From the NCBI GenBank assembly GCA_934746015.1, contig CAKVEW010000066.1:1-7495 (forward strand): a stretch of 7,495 bases of DNA. Direction: 5' to 3'. Positions 5,696 to 7,495 of this stretch are shown here, in pieces. The stretch comes from an uncultured Clostridium sp. (GTDB lineage: Bacteria > Bacillota > Clostridia > Clostridiales > Clostridiaceae). How positions within the stretch are numbered: position 1 is the stretch's first letter; every line of letters starts with the position of its first letter. Below the pieces are notes generated by a model that worked only from the letters and a program-made list of their open reading frames with translations, made no database searches and was not told the DNA's origin. A program made the translations under genes and the position numbers.

Positions 5696-5713
5696 TTGTT
5701 AATTAATTAACAA
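5696..5713. promoter_or_regulatory. Rex operator (perfect palindrome)
   Basis: TTGTTAATTAATTAACAA is a perfect 18-bp palindrome and matches the Rex (redox-sensing repressor) consensus TTGTTAAnnnnTTAACAA at every defined position. Rex binds such sites when the NADH/NAD+ ratio is low and leaves when NADH rises. The site covers about +6 to +23 of the promoter predicted at 5656-5684, a classic repressor position, and lies about 95 bases before the 110-residue protein gene. The match is seen; binding is inferred, since no rex gene is in the window. Confidence 0.7.
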
Positions 5714-5808
5714 AAGGCTATATTTAAATACACTAAATTATAATATCATATTTTTTAGTAATAATATATACTAAAGATAGAATTTGTTTTATTTAAGGAG
5801 GAATTTAT

Positions 5809-6141
5809 ATGGGAAAATATAAAGTTGGAGATGAATTGATTGTAATTACTGATCCTTCAGAAGAAAAAGAAAAGTTAAGAGAGTTAACTAAATTAACAAC
5901 AGATGGTGATTATGCCCAAATATCATGGGGATTAAAAATAGTTAATGTGGAATATGATAAGCCATATGTAACATTAACATATAGAAATGTAGAAGGTGAA
6001 TTAAATAAAGTCTTTGCAGAATGTAGAGATATAGCAAACTTCGATAATGAAAAAGTTTTAGAAAAGGCTCTTCTTAAAGCATTTACTAATGAAATAATAA
6101 ATATTTCAGTAGTTAAGAATAGCATTCATTTCAAAAAATAG
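5809..6141 (+). CDS. Hypothetical protein, 110 residues, likely Rex-controlled
   Basis: I do not recognise this protein. It is soluble and cytoplasmic by appearance, with no signal peptide or membrane stretch and a single Cys (in AECRD). The start MGKYKVGDELIVI recalls the first strands of an SH3-like barrel, followed by a charged EEKEKLREL helix (about 18-26), several beta-like segments (about 37-70) and a helix near 79-91. That fold guess is only from pattern. The ribosome binding site AAGGAGG (5795-5801) is strong and close. The gene stands alone: perR diverges upstream, and a strong terminator follows. The perfect Rex site in its leader region suggests expression when NADH accumulates, so a role in redox or fermentation metabolism is a testable inference, not a finding from the protein itself. 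Confidence 0.85.
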   Translation: MGKYKVGDELIVITDPSEEKEKLRELTKLTTDGDYAQISWGLKIVNVEYDKPYVTLTYRNVEGELNKVFAECRDIANFDNEKVLEKALLKAFTNEIINISVVKNSIHFKK

Positions 6142-6149
6142 AAAATTAT

Positions 6150-6180
6150 AATAAAAGAGGTAAAATCCTCTTTTATTTTT
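6150..6180 (+). terminator. Intrinsic terminator after the 110-residue protein gene
   Basis: A perfect 11-bp stem, AATAAAAGAGG (6150-6160) with CCTCTTTTATT (6167-6177), loop TAAAAT, continues into T residues to 6180. It begins nine bases after the stop codon, so the gene is monocistronic. Confidence 0.85.
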
Positions 6181-6219
6181 AAAATTTAAAAAAATATTCT
6201 ATATTTATATCTTTTGGTT

Positions 6220-6225
6220 TATAAT
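6220..6225 (+). promoter_or_regulatory. Possible -10 box of the EAL-HDOD gene
   Basis: A perfect TATAAT lies 31 bases before the start codon. At the 17-base distance only TTCTAT (6197-6202) is found, a poor -35, and there is no TGn extension. Since a terminator lies just upstream, some promoter is needed here and this is the best candidate. Confidence 0.4.
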
Positions 6226-6256
6226 GGGTTTATATTAATAAATTGAGGGAAAAAAC

Positions 6257-7459
6257 ATGGATATTTTTATAGCGAGACAAGGAATTTATGATAGAGATGG
6301 AAAAGTAGTAGCTTATGAGTTGTTATATAGAAATTCACTAGAAAATAGTTATAATCCTTCAATTGAGGATGAAATTTCAACTTATAAAGTTATTGAAAAC
6401 ATATCATCATTTGGCCTTGATATTTTGACAAATAAAAAAAGAGCTTTTGTTAATTTTTCTGAGGTGTTAATAAAAAAAGATATTGCCACCTTACTTCTAA
6501 AAGAGAATATTGTAATAGAAGTTCTTGAAACTGTAAGTCCATCTCAAGAAATAATAAATAAATTATTATTTTTAAAAGAGTTAGGATATTGCATAGCATT
6601 AGATGATGTTATAGATGTTAAACATATAATAAATTTCATTGGAGTAATTGATATAGTTAAAGTTGATTTTATATTATCAAATAGTAAATCTAGAAAAGAA
6701 ATTGCTTATGTATGTAACAAATATAATATAACTATGTTAGCAGAAAAAATTGAAACTTCTGAGGACCTAAATGAAGCAAAAGAATTAGGATATACTTTTT
6801 TTCAAGGGTATTACTATAGTAAACCATCTATATTTTTGGGGAAAGATATTGCTGTTAAAAATACTAGTATATTTATGTTGCTAGTAGAGCTTATTAAAGA
6901 AGATTATGATGTGGACAAGGTTGAATATGTAATAAAGACAGATGTTGCATTAACATATAAGTTCTTAAAATTTATTAACTCATCTTATTTTAATTTTCTT
7001 CAAGAAATAAAGTCAATTAAGCAAGCAATTGTGTTAATTGGTAGAGAAGAACTTAGAAAGTGGCTATCTATATTATCAGTGGCAGAAATGTCATCTGTAA
7101 ATGATGGATATGCTAATAGTATAATTATAAGAGCTAAATTTTGTGAAGAAATTGCTAAGATAATTTACTGTAAAGATGAAACTTCGGCATTTATGGTAGG
7201 CTTATTTTCTAATATACACCTAATGATTGAAAAAGATATTAATTATGTAGTTCAAGAGTTACCACTAAATGCTGAAATAAAAAATGCACTATTAGGAGAA
7301 CAAAATATATTTAGAGATATTTTAGACTTAGCATTGGCTTATGAAAATATTGATAGTGATAAAATAACTGAAATGCGAAAAAAATTGAGTATTAGCGAAG
7401 GCTTATTATGGAAAGTATATTCTAAATCCATAGAATGGTGTGGTAATATAGATAATTAA
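6257..7459 (+). CDS. EAL-HDOD signalling protein (YuxH/CdgJ-like)
   Basis: This 400-residue cytoplasmic protein pairs an N-terminal EAL domain (about 1-195), the fold of c-di-GMP phosphodiesterases, with a C-terminal HDOD domain (about 200-390), a hydrolase-like helical domain used in signalling. The EAL signature reads ELL (21-23). Most residues that bind metal or substrate in active enzymes have counterparts: E21, N66, E88/E91, D116-D117, K135, E163 and Q183 before GYYYSKP. The loop after the Asp pair is DDVIDV instead of DDFGxG, so catalysis is doubtful; many proteins of this architecture are inactive or act as receptors. HDOD features include the FLKFINS segment (about 236-242) and the SIKQAIVLIG segment (about 254-263). 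The ribosome binding site GAGGG (6245-6249) is seven bases before ATG. The gene follows a terminator and appears monocistronic. Roles in motility or surface behaviour are known for relatives such as CdgJ. Confidence 0.92.
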   Translation: MDIFIARQGIYDRDGKVVAYELLYRNSLENSYNPSIEDEISTYKVIENISSFGLDILTNKKRAFVNFSEVLIKKDIATLLLKENIVIEVLETVSPSQEIINKLLFLKELGYCIALDDVIDVKHIINFIGVIDIVKVDFILSNSKSRKEIAYVCNKYNITMLAEKIETSEDLNEAKELGYTFFQGYYYSKPSIFLGKDIAVKNTSIFMLLVELIKEDYDVDKVEYVIKTDVALTYKFLKFINSSYFNFLQEIKSIKQAIVLIGREELRKWLSILSVAEMSSVNDGYANSIIIRAKFCEEIAKIIYCKDETSAFMVGLFSNIHLMIEKDINYVVQELPLNAEIKNALLGEQNIFRDILDLALAYENIDSDKITEMRKKLSISEGLLWKVYSKSIEWCGNIDN

Positions 7460-7495
7460 GTCGATATTTGTCTTACAAAAATAGGGTCCTAATAC

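Noticed and set aside
5910..6125. Minus-strand reading frame of 71 codons
   Set aside because: It lies wholly inside the well-supported 5809-6141 gene, has no good ribosome binding site, and looks like a shadow of that gene's AT-rich codons.
7460..7495. Gene or terminator after the EAL-HDOD gene
   Set aside because: Only 36 bases remain; no hairpin with a T-tract or start codon with a ribosome binding site is seen.

Overview
The window looks like chromosomal DNA from a low-GC, Gram-positive, endospore-forming anaerobe, most likely Clostridium in the broad sense. The reasons are the very AT-rich sequence, strong AGGAGG-type ribosome binding sites, a TTG start, consensus sigma-A promoters, the lon-ysxC gene pair, a PerR-type regulator, a perfect match to the Rex operator and a YuxH-like EAL-HDOD protein. 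The genus assignment is inference; no marker gene fixes the species.

Layout: 1-314 holds a tandem-hairpin terminator for a gene outside the window, then the promoter region of lon. 315-3249 is a two-gene housekeeping operon: Lon protease and the ribosome-assembly GTPase YsxC, overlapping by 8 bases. 3250-3551 has no confident gene but holds two homologous hairpin-forming elements of about 70 bases in direct orientation. 3552-4913 is a cluster of three small, unusual proteins: one Cys/Gly-rich with two hydrophobic stretches, one Cys-rich with a polybasic start, and one Cys-free protein with a polybasic start and an acidic C-terminal part. 4914-5105 holds a chain of hairpins with a C-rich strand (candidate small RNA or structured 3' UTR), then a bidirectional terminator shared with the convergent perR gene (5103-5510, minus strand). 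5511-5808 is a regulatory region with the consensus perR promoter, a weak PerR/Fur-like box, a forward promoter and a perfect 18-bp Rex operator. 5809-6141 is an unknown 110-residue protein with its own terminator. 6257-7459 is an EAL-HDOD protein related to c-di-GMP phosphodiesterases.

How the parts fit: lon and ysxC serve protein quality control and 50S ribosome assembly. The three-gene Cys-rich cluster is the least explained part. Its composition resembles spore coat or exosporium proteins, but no recognised domain proves this. The perR-to-5809 interval combines peroxide-type and NADH-type redox control signals, so the unknown 110-residue protein is a candidate new Rex-regulon member. The window contains no mobile element with a transposase, no CRISPR array, and no rRNA or tRNA gene that I could see.
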